Notes under the pieces: model-generated
The model's database searches: none
The model's input: the letters and a program-made list of their open reading frames with translations, nothing else
Told to the model about the DNA's origin: nothing
Source: Vicinamibacterales bacterium
GTDB taxonomy: Bacteria > Acidobacteriota > Vicinamibacteria > Vicinamibacterales > SCN-69-37
Direction: 5' to 3'
Assembly (NCBI GenBank): GCA_030827135.1
Contig: JAURFE010000004.1
Location: 193,935 to 257,934 of the forward strand
Length of the DNA: 64,000 nt
Made by a program: the position numbers and the translations under genes
Part shown: positions 8,854 through 20,625 of the stretch, piece after piece
Numbering within the stretch: the stretch's first letter is position 1
How the letters are laid out: each line of letters begins with the position of its first letter

Positions 8854-8874
8854 GGCGCGCCGGCCCTGCCTCCC
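8850..8874. repeat. partial gene-end repeat (GTAGGGCGCGC) at the DHH stop codon
   Basis: GTAGGGCGCGC at 8850-8860 matches the first 11 bases of the hairpin repeat at 54365. The TAG stop of the DHH gene (8851-8853) lies inside it. Immediately after that the sequence becomes CGGCCCTGCC, so only half of the unit is present. AGGGC..GCCCT could still form a short stem between the convergent genes. Confidence 0.4.
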
Positions 8875-10038
8875 CTAAGCCAGCGCCTGTCCGAGGTCGT
8901 CGATCAGGTCGCGGCTGGATTCAAGGCCAACCGACAGGCGCAGCATGCCGCGTGTGACCCCGGCCGCCGCGAGCTGGGTGTCATCGAGCCCGTACTGGGA
9001 CGTCAACACTGGCAACGAGCACAGGCTCTCCACGCCGCCAAGGCTGGCGGCGCGCTGGAAGAGCTGCACACGGTCGAACGTGCGCACGGCGCCCTCGTAG
9101 CCGCCGGCACACTCGAAGCAGATCATCCCGCCGAAGCCGGTCATCTGTGCGCGGGCGATCGCGGCGTCGGGGTGTGACGCAAGCCCTGGATAAAACACAC
9201 GACTGACCTGTGGCTGCCGTTCCAGGAACTCGGCCACAGCCTGTGCGTTGGCGTTGTGCTGCGCCACACGCACAGCGAGCGTCTTCATGCCGCGCGCCAG
9301 CGCGTAGGCCGACGCGGGCTCAAGAATGCCACCAAGCAACTTCCGAGCCGGCGCAAGGCGGTCGATGATCGCGCGCGATCCGATCAACGCACCCGCGGTG
9401 ACGTCGCTGTGTCCGTTCAGATATTTCGTCGCCGAGTGCATCACCAGATCCGCACCAAGTGCCAGCGGCCGCTGGTTGATCGGACTCGCGAACGTGTTGT
9501 CCACGATGGAGAGGACGCCCCTTGCGCGACAGGCCTCTGTGACGCCGGCGATATCAACACATCGCAACGTGGGATTGGTCGGCGTCTCGAACCAGACCAC
9601 CTTCGTCTTCGGGCCGAGGAGTGAGCCGACGTGCGTGAGCGCTTCGAGCGACACAAACCGGGTTGTAATGCCGAACCGATCAAGAAACTGCGTCAACACC
9701 TGCAGCGTGCCGCCGTAGATGGATGACGCGCACACCACTTCGTCGCCGGTCTGCAGGAGCCCGAACAACGCGGTCGACGTCGCAGCCATCCCCGACGACG
9801 TCACCATGGCCGATTCCCCGCCCTCAGCGGCCGCGAGTTTGGCCTCGGCCGCCTGCACCGTGGGGTTGCCGTACCGCGAATAGATGTAGTGGTCCGACTT
9901 CCCCTGCTGGAACCGCTCCAGTTCGGCCGCGTTGGGAAACGCAAACGTCGTCGCCGAATAAATGGGGGTGGTGATGGGGGTTGCCGCTGAAGGCATCCCT
10001 TCGCCGGCGTGCAGGATCTCCGTGTCGCGTGTCCTCAC
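8875..10038 (-). CDS. PLP-dependent Cys/Met metabolism enzyme (trans-sulfuration family)
   Basis: This 387-residue fold-type I enzyme carries the Schiff-base lysine in HSATKYLNGHSD (K205), the YSRYGNPT substrate region and the SSGMAATS phosphate-binding loop. The family comprises cystathionine gamma-synthase, O-acyl-homoserine sulfhydrylase, cystathionine gamma-lyase and methionine gamma-lyase, which share these motifs. Motifs alone do not separate them. The GTG start at 10038 overlaps the stop of the patatin-like gene by four bases, so the two are co-translated. No other sulfur amino-acid genes are adjacent. Confidence 0.88.
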   Translation of the reverse strand: MRTRDTEILHAGEGMPSAATPITTPIYSATTFAFPNAAELERFQQGKSDHYIYSRYGNPTVQAAEAKLAAAEGGESAMVTSSGMAATSTALFGLLQTGDEVVCASSIYGGTLQVLTQFLDRFGITTRFVSLEALTHVGSLLGPKTKVVWFETPTNPTLRCVDIAGVTEACRARGVLSIVDNTFASPINQRPLALGADLVMHSATKYLNGHSDVTAGALIGSRAIIDRLAPARKLLGGILEPASAYALARGMKTLAVRVAQHNANAQAVAEFLERQPQVSRVFYPGLASHPDAAIARAQMTGFGGMICFECAGGYEGAVRTFDRVQLFQRAASLGGVESLCSLPVLTSQYGLDDTQLAAAGVTRGMLRLSVGLESSRDLIDDLGQALA

Positions 10039-11438
10039 TCGATTCGCTCCCCGGCCGCCACGACCGGCTCAATGAACTGTCGATACGCATCGTCGTATCC
10101 CTGCCGCACCAGTTCGGCCAGTGAACGGGTGCGGTCGGACGATTCGTCATACACGCCTGAAAAGTCGAACGGCCCGGCGGGGTTATGGTCGGGCCGGATG
10201 GCAAACACGCCCGAGAACCTGGGCGCCGCGGCGGCCCACGCTTCCTGGAACGCTGCGGTCTCCACCGAGCGCAGGGTCTCACCCATGCGGTGCCGGAAGT
10301 CGCCGGGCGTCATCCGCAAGTCGTGCGGCTGCGCGGCGGGTGGCGCGGGAGTCACCAGGACGACCTGCTCGACGCCGATGCGCGCGACTTCGTCGATCAA
10401 GCGTCCCACCAGATCAGGGCGATCACACCACCGATGGGTCTCGCCCTGCCAGTAGCTGTTGAGGGAGAACGTCACCTCGTGCGGCGCAGACGCGACTGGC
10501 ACCCGGAGACCGGCCATCACCGCGTCCACGACGAGCGCGCGATCCGCCTCGGCGCCCGCGGACACATCGACCGACTCGGACTCGCGCGGCCCCGCCCCCA
10601 CGCGCCGCTGGGTGAACGCGGTGTGCCACGCGGGCGCGACGAGCCCCACGACGACATCGCGACGCGCATCAATGTCATGCACGGCCAGCAGCACCTCGCG
10701 GAAGCCGGGCTGGCCAAAATTCTCCGAGACCAGCTCGACGTAGCGTCGGCCCATCTCGTCGCGCGACGATGCGGGAGCGCCTGAAGCGCCGCGCGTGATC
10801 TGCCACAGTGCCTCCAGCGCGAGACCTTCCGGTTCGGCGGGATCCAGGGGATGGCCCAGCAGATGCCACCAGAACAGCCCTTTCGTTCTCCGCCTGGAGC
10901 GTCGGCCTTTGCGGGCCCGCCACGCCGAGATGGCGAGAACAGCCACCATCCCCACCAGGGCCAGCAACACCAGGCGCGGCACCACCGTCGGCAGAATCGG
11001 GGGATCAAACAGCGAGGTCAGGAACCGCGTGTATGTGCTGAGCAACCGCTCAGCGATCGAGGGGAAGTTGAGCAACGAAGCCAGCATGCCGCCCGCATAC
11101 ACCACCGTCGCAGCCAGCACGGCCAGCAAAGGCGACAGCAACAGCAGGCACGCCGCGCCAAGCGCGCCCGCCGCCACGCGAATGGCCGGCCGCCATCGAT
11201 ACGCGTGGGAGGCTCTCGCGGTCGTCCACGGTCCGGCATCAGCCCACAAGTGGCCGCCGCTGTCCACCGCCGCGCTCAACGCGCCAATCACGCCCACCCC
11301 GTGCGCCGCCACCACATCCACCTTGATGCCGGCTTCATTCAGCGCACGGAGCACGCCGGCGTGGTACGCCCCGGCCGTCCCCGTGCCGCACAACACCACC
11401 GCTGTGCGGAGGCGTGGGGCGTAGGAAGACAGAGCCAT
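10035..11438 (-). CDS. patatin-like phospholipase-fold membrane protein, probably lacking the nucleophile
   Basis: The N-terminus (AVVLCGTGTAGAYHAGVLRAL) matches the patatin oxyanion-hole region, and the following HGVGVIGALSAA aligns with the GxSxG nucleophile elbow. The serine position is valine (V50), so a normal Ser-Asp dyad is absent. Two hydrophobic segments (about residues 90-125 and 150-175) interrupt the fold and suggest membrane association. The C-terminal half carries a long soluble domain with a DIDAR element and no recognised motif. Length is 467 residues. It may be a pseudoenzyme or a divergent family. The overlap with the PLP gene indicates a two-gene operon. Confidence 0.6.
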   Translation of the reverse strand: MALSSYAPRLRTAVVLCGTGTAGAYHAGVLRALNEAGIKVDVVAAHGVGVIGALSAAVDSGGHLWADAGPWTTARASHAYRWRPAIRVAAGALGAACLLLLSPLLAVLAATVVYAGGMLASLLNFPSIAERLLSTYTRFLTSLFDPPILPTVVPRLVLLALVGMVAVLAISAWRARKGRRSRRRTKGLFWWHLLGHPLDPAEPEGLALEALWQITRGASGAPASSRDEMGRRYVELVSENFGQPGFREVLLAVHDIDARRDVVVGLVAPAWHTAFTQRRVGAGPRESESVDVSAGAEADRALVVDAVMAGLRVPVASAPHEVTFSLNSYWQGETHRWCDRPDLVGRLIDEVARIGVEQVVLVTPAPPAAQPHDLRMTPGDFRHRMGETLRSVETAAFQEAWAAAAPRFSGVFAIRPDHNPAGPFDFSGVYDESSDRTRSLAELVRQGYDDAYRQFIEPVVAAGERIE

Positions 11439-11447
11439 CGCAGAGAC

Positions 11448-11912
11448 TCAGGCTTCGTCGTGCACAGTGACCAGCCGCACGAGCTCAAACGTCCGTTTTC
11501 CCGCCGGCGTGACGACAAGCACGTTGTCGCCTTCTTCCTTGCCGACAAAGGCGCGACCGATGGGCGACGCGACCGAGATCAAGCCCTTGTCGGGGTCCGC
11601 GTCCTCGGGCATGCACAGTTCAAACTGCAGGTGGTTCCCGTTTTCGATCACGGTCAACTTCGACCCGAAGCCGGCTTTGTCGGTCGGGATCTTGTCGAGG
11701 TTCATCAGCTGCAGCTGCGAGACGCGCGTGCGCAGCATCGAGATACGGGATTCCACCAGCCGCTGACGTTCCTTCGCGGCCGCATACTCGGCGTTCTCGC
11801 GCAGGTCCCCCAGCTCGCGGGCACGCTGGATCTCCTTGGGCAGATCGTGGGTCAGCTCGCGGTCGAGCACGGCAATTTCATCCTCGAACCGCTTGATCAG
11901 ACGGGCTTTCAT
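11448..11912 (-). CDS. greA: GreA/GreB transcription elongation factor
   Basis: This 154-residue protein has an N-terminal coiled coil (about residues 1-75) with the tip sequence GDLRENAEYAAAKE, whose acidic residues enter the RNA polymerase secondary channel to stimulate transcript cleavage. A C-terminal FKBP-like domain follows (GSKLTVIENG ... SPIGRAFVGKEEGD). Length and motifs fit GreA. It lies just upstream of the patatin-like gene and diverges from the methyltransferase gene across 26 bases, where promoters in both directions must be compressed. Confidence 0.93.
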   Translation of the reverse strand: MKARLIKRFEDEIAVLDRELTHDLPKEIQRARELGDLRENAEYAAAKERQRLVESRISMLRTRVSQLQLMNLDKIPTDKAGFGSKLTVIENGNHLQFELCMPEDADPDKGLISVASPIGRAFVGKEEGDNVLVVTPAGKRTFELVRLVTVHDEA

Positions 11913-11938
11913 CGTGTGAAAAGTCTATCCTATCCGGC

Positions 11939-12766
11939 GTGTCCCATCCGCGTCTGACCCGTCGTCAGGATCCCATCGTCACACGCCTGCGTGAGGTCGC
12001 CCGAGGACGGGACGCCGGGAGCGACGACGTGCTGCTGGATGGCCCCCATGTGGTGCTCGAAGCCCTGCGCGCCGATGTGCCGCTTGAGGTCATCCTGGCG
12101 ACGACGGATCGGCTCGAGGATCCCTCTCCGGACATGCGTCAGCTCTGGTCGCTCGCGGCCGCATCGGGCGCGGCCATTTACGACGTCACCACCGGCGTAA
12201 TGGACGCCGCCAGCCCGGTTCGCACCCCCAGCGGCATCGTGGCGCTCGGTGCCTGGTCACCCGCCGCACTCTCGTCGCTCTGGGCACCGGCCCCGGCCCT
12301 GGCGGTGGGTCTGGTCGATGTGCAGGATCCCGGTAATGCCGGGGCGGTCATCCGGTGTGCTGATGGACTTGATGCAACCGGTGTCGCGATGATCGGATCC
12401 ACGGCCGACCCGGGGAGTTGGAAATCGCTGCGTGGCGCGATGGGCAGCACGTTCCGTCTGCCGGTGGCGCGGGGCGGCATCGACGAGGTGTTGGCCGATG
12501 CACGTACGGCCGGCGTCGCCATTGTCGCCACAGTCGCGCGCGACAGTTCGGGCGCCATCGAACTTCGCCGTGTGGACCTCACACGCCCGGTGCTCCTGCT
12601 GCTTGGCAACGAAGGCGCCGGCTTGCCGGACGATCTTCAGGAGAACGCCGACGTCCGCGTGTATATCGATATGCGCGCGGGCCTCGACTCCTTCAACGTC
12701 TCGGTCACCGCCGGCCTGCTTCTGTACGAGGCACGGCGACAGCGCCCGTCCCAGGGCCGGGTATGA
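11939..12766 (+). CDS. TrmH/SpoU-family RNA 2'-O-methyltransferase
   Basis: This 275-residue SPOUT enzyme has the three classical motifs: motif 1 [14 protein letters not shown], motif 2 [13 protein letters not shown] and motif 3 in [14 protein letters not shown], which form the knotted SAM site. The N-terminal region is a substrate-binding extension as in RlmB/TsnR-type proteins. The target (23S rRNA or tRNA) cannot be assigned. The start is GTG at 11939. Its TGA stop overlaps the rarA ATG (ATGA at 12763-12766), so translation is coupled. Confidence 0.9.
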   Translation: MSHPRLTRRQDPIVTRLREVARGRDAGSDDVLLDGPHVVLEALRADVPLEVILATTDRLEDPSPDMRQLWSLAAASGAAIYDVTTGVMDAASPVRTPSGIVALGAWSPAALSSLWAPAPALAVGLVDVQDPGNAGAVIRCADGLDATGVAMIGSTADPGSWKSLRGAMGSTFRLPVARGGIDEVLADARTAGVAIVATVARDSSGAIELRRVDLTRPVLLLLGNEGAGLPDDLQENADVRVYIDMRAGLDSFNVSVTAGLLLYEARRQRPSQGRV

Positions 12767-14091
12767 CCTCGTTGTTTGACGACGAGCCTTCCGTGACGGC
12801 AGGCACACCGCTCGCCGAACGGATGCGGCCACGCACGCTGGACGAGTACGTCGGACAGACGCATCTTGTGGGACCGGGACAGCCACTGCGACGAGCAATC
12901 GACGCCGGCGTTCTGCATTCACTGATTCTCTGGGGGCCGCCGGGTACCGGGAAGACCACGCTCGCCCGTGTGCTTGCGCAGGCCAGCGGCGCGGAGTTTG
13001 CTGCGTTCAGCGCGGTCACGTCCGGCATCAAGGAGATTAAGGATGTCATCGCGGTCGCCGCGCATACGCGGCAGCGCACCGGCCGCCGGACAATCTTCTT
13101 CGTCGACGAAATTCACAGATTCAACAAGGCCCAGCAGGACGCGTTCCTGCCGCACATCGAGTCCGGCACGGTCGTGCTGGTTGGCGCCACGACGGAGAAT
13201 CCGTCCTTTGAAGTCAACTCGGCGCTGCTCTCACGGTCCAAGGTCTACGTCCTCCAGCCGCTCACGCAAGACGACGTGGTGACAATCCTGCGGCGTGCGC
13301 TCACTGATACCGGGCGCGGTCTTGGCGCGACCGGCGTCGAGGCTGATGATGACGGGCTGGCGGCGGTGGCGCGGTATGCCAACGGGGATGCGCGTGTGGC
13401 GCTGAACCTGCTCGAACAGGTGGTGTCGTCGCTGCCGACGTCTGCAACTGGTGGCCCGAGCCGGCTGACGGAAGAGATCCTGAAGGACCTGGTGGATCGC
13501 AGGGCGCTGCTCTACGACAAGTCCGGCGAGGAGCACTACAACATCATCTCGGCCCTCCATAAGTCCATCCGCAACAGCGACGCGGACGGAGCGGTCTACT
13601 GGCTGGCGCGCCTGCTCGAGGCTGGTGAAGACCCCATGTATGTGGCGCGCCGACTCGTGCGATTTGCGTCTGAGGACATCGGCAACGCTGACCCTGGGGC
13701 GCTGCGGTTGGCCATTGCGGCGAAGGATGCGACGCACTTCCTCGGGATGCCGGAGTGCAACACTGCCCTCGCGCAGCTCGTGACCTACATGGCGGCGGCG
13801 CCGAAGAGCAATGCCGTCTACAAAGCGTACCAGGCGGCCGCGCGTGATGCGCTCAGAACCGAAGCCGCGCCGGTGCCGCTCCACCTTCGGAATGCGCCGA
13901 CGAAGCTGATGAAGGATCTGGCGTACGGCAAGGACTACCAGTACGCCCACGATGCACCGGATGCCCTCACCGACATGTCGTCACTGCCCGACAATCTCAC
14001 CGGCCGCGTCTATTACGAGCCCACCGACCGCGGCCTCGAACCCAAGCTCAAGGAAGCCCTCGACCGCGCACGCGCGAAGCGGAAGCGCTAG
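12763..14091 (+). CDS. rarA: replication-associated recombination protein A (RarA/MgsA AAA+ ATPase)
   Basis: This 442-residue AAA+ ATPase begins [10 protein letters not shown] and has Walker A GPPGTGKT (residues 58-65), Walker [11 protein letters not shown], the sensor-1 [12 protein letters not shown], and the C-terminal MgsA tetramerisation region ([27 protein letters not shown]). RarA acts at stalled replication forks. The ATG at 12763 is chosen because it overlaps the upstream TGA and starts the conserved N-terminus. Pairing with an RNA methyltransferase is a local arrangement with no evident shared role. Confidence 0.95.
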   Translation: MTSLFDDEPSVTAGTPLAERMRPRTLDEYVGQTHLVGPGQPLRRAIDAGVLHSLILWGPPGTGKTTLARVLAQASGAEFAAFSAVTSGIKEIKDVIAVAAHTRQRTGRRTIFFVDEIHRFNKAQQDAFLPHIESGTVVLVGATTENPSFEVNSALLSRSKVYVLQPLTQDDVVTILRRALTDTGRGLGATGVEADDDGLAAVARYANGDARVALNLLEQVVSSLPTSATGGPSRLTEEILKDLVDRRALLYDKSGEEHYNIISALHKSIRNSDADGAVYWLARLLEAGEDPMYVARRLVRFASEDIGNADPGALRLAIAAKDATHFLGMPECNTALAQLVTYMAAAPKSNAVYKAYQAAARDALRTEAAPVPLHLRNAPTKLMKDLAYGKDYQYAHDAPDALTDMSSLPDNLTGRVYYEPTDRGLEPKLKEALDRARAKRKR

Positions 14092-14313
14092 TCGAAGCGC
14101 TGGCGCGACCGCTCGATCAACCGGGCCCATTCTTCTTCCCGATTGCGCGGCGGCACCGGAAATGCCTTCAGCGAAGGTGACGGCACGCGACCCGCTTCTT
14201 GCGCCCAGGTGCCTGGCGGAGACAGCAAGGGCATAGTCGGCTGCGGGGCGCGCCGGCTCGCCCTTCGACTTTGCCAGGCGCGCGCGAACGCCGGCCCGTG
14301 GATGCCGGCGCTG

Positions 14314-14832
14314 TCAAGCCGACGCCGGCGGACGTCCAACTCCCTCCGCCGCCATCTGTCCGACGTGGCGGACGGTCGGGGGCTTGAGGCCTTCCATCCA
14401 AGCCTGGAAGACCGGGCTGAAGACTTGCCGCCGCTCTCCCCAGTACTGGCGGACGCCCTGGCGGGTGAAGTAGATCCGTCCCAATTCTTCCCACCCCTGC
14501 CACACTTCCGGTTCCATCGCCCCCTTGGAGAACTGGTAATGCATGTCCTCGAAGGTCTTGATGAGATTCAACATCAAGATGATGAAACGTATCCGGCCAT
14601 CCTCATCCAGGGCGTTCATGTCCTCGACCCCCCGGCTGAAGATCCGTGCCAGGGCCGGGTCGCCGATGACGTTCTCGTTCCAGTGCCGGATGCCGGCGAT
14701 CGCGTCAGCCGACGCGGCCCTGCTCAGTGCGTCGGTGTTGTGCCGTACCTGGGCAGCGACGTAGACGAGGGAGAGGACAACCGCGATCGCACCCAGCATG
14801 TCGCTCACGGCACCAATTGCTGCCCAGTTCAT
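14314..14832 (-). CDS. uncharacterised single-pass membrane protein
   Basis: The ATG at 14832 has AGAGGAG upstream and starts MNWAAIGAVSDMLGAIAVVL, giving 172 residues. One transmembrane helix (about residues 3-27) is followed by a helical soluble part containing NTDALSRAASADA, HWNENVIGDPALARIF and FEDMHYQFSKGAMEPEVWQGW. This pattern is shared by a widespread group of unnamed bacterial proteins, often seen as solitary genes. No catalytic motif is visible and I do not assign a function. It stands alone on the minus strand between rarA and mutL. Confidence 0.7.
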   Translation of the reverse strand: MNWAAIGAVSDMLGAIAVVLSLVYVAAQVRHNTDALSRAASADAIAGIRHWNENVIGDPALARIFSRGVEDMNALDEDGRIRFIILMLNLIKTFEDMHYQFSKGAMEPEVWQGWEELGRIYFTRQGVRQYWGERRQVFSPVFQAWMEGLKPPTVRHVGQMAAEGVGRPPASA

Positions 14833-15035
14833 TTGATCTCCTCTGACTGTGGCCCCGCGCGGCGTCGGCCGCGGCTCGTCATAGTCGCACCGGCCGACGA
14901 CGGCTGCAAGCCGTTTTAGGCAGCCCCCTGCGCTTCTGCGATCAGATACTTCCATGACTGACGGCTCCCGGTAGACCATGGCGGCAGACCCGCCACAGCC
15001 AGACACCGCAGACGTCCACCTCAGCACCGGCAGTC

Positions 15036-15055
15036 GCCGGAGCAGAAGCTCCGGC
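15036..15055 (-). terminator. hairpin directly downstream of mutL
   Basis: GCCGGAGC-AGAA-GCTCCGGC is a perfect 8-base stem with a tetraloop, beginning 6 bases after the mutL stop. On the minus strand no T-run follows, so it is not a classical intrinsic terminator. It may stabilise the mRNA end or be a repeat element. Confidence 0.4.
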
Positions 15056-15061
15056 CCCCGT

Positions 15062-16819
15062 TCAAATCCGTTCGAAGGTACGTTCGATTTCGCGCCGCGT
15101 CAACCGCAACACGACAGGCCGGCCGTGTGGACAGACCGTCGAGTGTGATGTGCGCCTGAGTTCGTCGAGCAGATACTGCATCTTCTCGCGCGTCAGCGGA
15201 TCATTCGCCTTCACGGCCGCATGACACGCCATCGTCGCCGCCATCTGCCGCAGGGCAATGTCCACGCTGGCGCCAGGTGACAAGCCATCGAGGTCGGACG
15301 CCACGGCGCGAAGCGCCGCATCCACCTGCTTCCAGTCGAGCAGCGCCGGCACGGCCGTGATGCGCAGACTGGTGCCGCCGAAGTCTTCACAGTCGAACCC
15401 GAGCTTTTCGAGTTCAGCGGTGTGGGACAACAGCGTCTGGTGTTCCCCTGACGACAACTCAAGCACCACGGGCGTGAGCAACGCCTGCACCTCAACCTTG
15501 CCCATCGTCAGCCGTTCCGCAATCTGCTCAAACAAAATCCGCTCGTGCGCCACATGCTGATCGATGATCGCGATGCCCTCGTCGTCAACCGCGAGGATGA
15601 ACGTGTTGCGGAACTGGCCGAGCGGCGTGAGCGGCTTGATCAGCGACTGGACGGTGGAGGTGCCGCCGGTGAGGCCGATGTGTGTCGTGGGTGGGGTTGG
15701 GAACGGCTGGGTGAGGCCGGGAGAGGGTGGGCATGGTTGGGTCTCCAACATCCCCTGCCCGAAGCTCCAGGGCAGCGAGGTGCCGAGGGGCTCTGGTGAC
15801 TGCGCAGCACCAGGCGACAACACCAACTCGGGGACACCGCCCTGCCCCAGCGCGTCCACAAGGGCGCGTCGGAGCACCTCGTGCACGAGACTCTGATCGA
15901 GGAACCGCACCTCCGCCTTCGTCGGGTGGACGTTCACGTCCACACGGTCGGGCGGCACCTCGATGAACAGATGCACTTCGGGGCTGCGCTCCTTGATGGT
16001 CGCCACGCTGTAGGCCGCCGAGATCGCATGCGCGATCGTACGGTCCTTGACGAGACGACGGTTGACGAAGACGTGTTGGGGACCGCGCACGGGGCCCTGC
16101 TCGGCAAGCGCGGCGATGAACCCGGCCACGCTCATCCCCGCCGCCTGTTTGCGCACGGGCACCAGGTCCGGCCGGTCGCCATAGATCTGATAGAAGCGTT
16201 CTTCGCTCGACCCCGCCGGCGGGGCCTCGATGAGGAGACGGTCGCGACTCCGAAGCGTGAATCCGACCTCGGGATACCCCAGCGCCATCTGCGTCACGAG
16301 GCGGGAAATTTGCGCGGACTCCGCGGTATCCGCCTTCAGGAATTTACGCCGGGCCGGCAGGTTGTAGAACAACTCACCCACTTCGATAAGGGTGCCTTCG
16401 GGCGCGCCGACTTCCCTGTCGGACACGACGTGCCCGGCGTCGATGCGAATCTCCGTTCCGCTGAGTGCGCCCCGCTCCCGCGTGCGCAGCCGGAACTTCG
16501 AGACCGACGCGATCGACGGCAACGCTTCTCCGCGGAATCCCAGTGTGAGAATCGCCGCAAGATCATTCGCCTCCCGGATCTTGCTCGTGGCGTGCCGCTC
16601 GACAGCGAGCCGCGCGTCCTCCGCCGACATGCCGAGGCCGTCATCCTCTACCGAAATCAGTTTCTTGCCGCCGAACTCGACGATGATCGCGATGCGGGTG
16701 GCGTCGGCATCGATTGCGTTTTCGACGAGTTCCTTGACGACGGATGCAGGGCGTTCGACAACTTCACCGGCGGCGATCTGGTTCGCCAGTTCCGGCGCGA
16801 GCCGCTGGATGCGGTTCAC
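15062..16819 (-). CDS. mutL: DNA mismatch repair protein MutL, endonuclease-type
   Basis: The GHKL ATPase domain shows ELVENAIDADAT, DDGLGM, ATSKI and GFRGEALPSI (within residues ~25-110). The C-terminal domain carries DQHVAHERILFE and CPHGRP, the metal-binding motifs of MutL proteins with latent nicking activity, as found in organisms without MutH. Between the two domains lies a Pro/Thr/Gly-rich linker of about 60 residues. The GTG start at 16819 overlaps the corA TGA (GTGA) and gives 585 residues, a usual size. It is the last gene of a long minus-strand series. Confidence 0.96.
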   Translation of the reverse strand: MNRIQRLAPELANQIAAGEVVERPASVVKELVENAIDADATRIAIIVEFGGKKLISVEDDGLGMSAEDARLAVERHATSKIREANDLAAILTLGFRGEALPSIASVSKFRLRTRERGALSGTEIRIDAGHVVSDREVGAPEGTLIEVGELFYNLPARRKFLKADTAESAQISRLVTQMALGYPEVGFTLRSRDRLLIEAPPAGSSEERFYQIYGDRPDLVPVRKQAAGMSVAGFIAALAEQGPVRGPQHVFVNRRLVKDRTIAHAISAAYSVATIKERSPEVHLFIEVPPDRVDVNVHPTKAEVRFLDQSLVHEVLRRALVDALGQGGVPELVLSPGAAQSPEPLGTSLPWSFGQGMLETQPCPPSPGLTQPFPTPPTTHIGLTGGTSTVQSLIKPLTPLGQFRNTFILAVDDEGIAIIDQHVAHERILFEQIAERLTMGKVEVQALLTPVVLELSSGEHQTLLSHTAELEKLGFDCEDFGGTSLRITAVPALLDWKQVDAALRAVASDLDGLSPGASVDIALRQMAATMACHAAVKANDPLTREKMQYLLDELRRTSHSTVCPHGRPVVLRLTRREIERTFERI

Positions 16820-17781
16820 AGCCAATCCTTCCGGCGGAACACCACAAGCATGCTGCCGGCAATCGCCACCACCATGCCCATTACCCACCAGAACTGGGCG
16901 GTGGGGCCACCGGGGAACTGTGGCAGCGGCACGTTCATCCCATACAGCCCGGTGAGCACAGTCAACGGCATGAAGATCGTCGCGATGACCGTCAGGACCT
17001 TCATCACCTGGTTCATGCGGTTGGACTGGCTCGAGAGATACGCGTCGAGCAGCCCGGTCACGCGGTCCTGGAGGAAAATCGCCTCATCGGTCAACTGCAC
17101 CAGATGGTCGTACACGTCACGAAAGCGGTAGGCTATCGCATCAGGGATAATCGCGAATTCGCGTCGCGCCAGGCGCCCCAGGGCGTCCCGTTGCGGCAAC
17201 GCGACCCGCCGGAGCGCCGAGACGTCCTGCTTGAGCCCCAGAATCTCCCTCACGGGGTGCGTACGCGGTTGCTCAAAGACGAGGTCTTCGAGGGCGTCAA
17301 GGCGCTCTTCGAGGGCGTCCACCTCGGGCCGGTAGTGATCCACCATCGCGTCGATGATCCGATGCATCAACCCGACCGGGCCCTCACCCAGCGCCTGATG
17401 ATTGCGGAGGCAGGTCGCCTGCTCCTGCGCGAGCGACCGCGAGGGTGCGGTGTGCACCGTCAGCAGGAAGCGTTCGCCAAGAAAAAAATCGATGTCGTGC
17501 GTCACAAACCCGCGGCCTTCGGCGCCGGCCTGGATACCGTGGAGAATCAGGTAGAGGTGAGAATCGTAGAGTTCGATTTTTGGATGATGAATTTCGCTCA
17601 GCGCATCTTCGAGCGCGAGTTCGTGCACCCTGAATACATCCTGCAGCAGCGTCCGTGCCCCGGGATCGGGCAACTGGACGTCCACCCACACGAACTCCCG
17701 TGCCCCGGGCGCCACCCATGCCGGGTCAACCACGTCAACCCGGCCTGTTTGGCCGTCCCGGTGCACGAGCGTCGTAATCAT
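16816..17781 (-). CDS. corA: CorA-family magnesium/cobalt channel
   Basis: This 321-residue protein has a large N-terminal cytosolic domain, a long stalk helix, and two C-terminal transmembrane helices. The selectivity motif YGMN is at about residue 281 and a positively charged C-terminus (RRKDWL) follows. CorA pentamers admit Mg2+ or Co2+ down the membrane potential. It is four bases from ppdK and overlaps mutL, both of whose products need Mg2+. Together with mgtE upstream it brackets a run of Mg-dependent enzymes. Confidence 0.94.
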   Translation of the reverse strand: MITTLVHRDGQTGRVDVVDPAWVAPGAREFVWVDVQLPDPGARTLLQDVFRVHELALEDALSEIHHPKIELYDSHLYLILHGIQAGAEGRGFVTHDIDFFLGERFLLTVHTAPSRSLAQEQATCLRNHQALGEGPVGLMHRIIDAMVDHYRPEVDALEERLDALEDLVFEQPRTHPVREILGLKQDVSALRRVALPQRDALGRLARREFAIIPDAIAYRFRDVYDHLVQLTDEAIFLQDRVTGLLDAYLSSQSNRMNQVMKVLTVIATIFMPLTVLTGLYGMNVPLPQFPGGPTAQFWWVMGMVVAIAGSMLVVFRRKDWL

Positions 17782-17785
17782 GGAC

Positions 17786-20611
<2,826 letters not shown>

Positions 20612-20625
20612 CGCTATATACTCCG

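Noticed and set aside
14088..14339. Minus-strand reading frame of 83 codons between rarA and the membrane protein
   Set aside because: It overlaps the rarA end, lacks a clear ribosome-binding site and shows no domain; its Arg/Ser/Pro-rich composition looks like GC-rich non-coding frame.
14143..14919. Plus-strand open frame of about 258 codons
   Set aside because: It covers the minus-strand membrane protein gene, and its Arg-rich composition fits a shadow frame. The TTTTA after its hairpin at 14900-14914 is probably chance.
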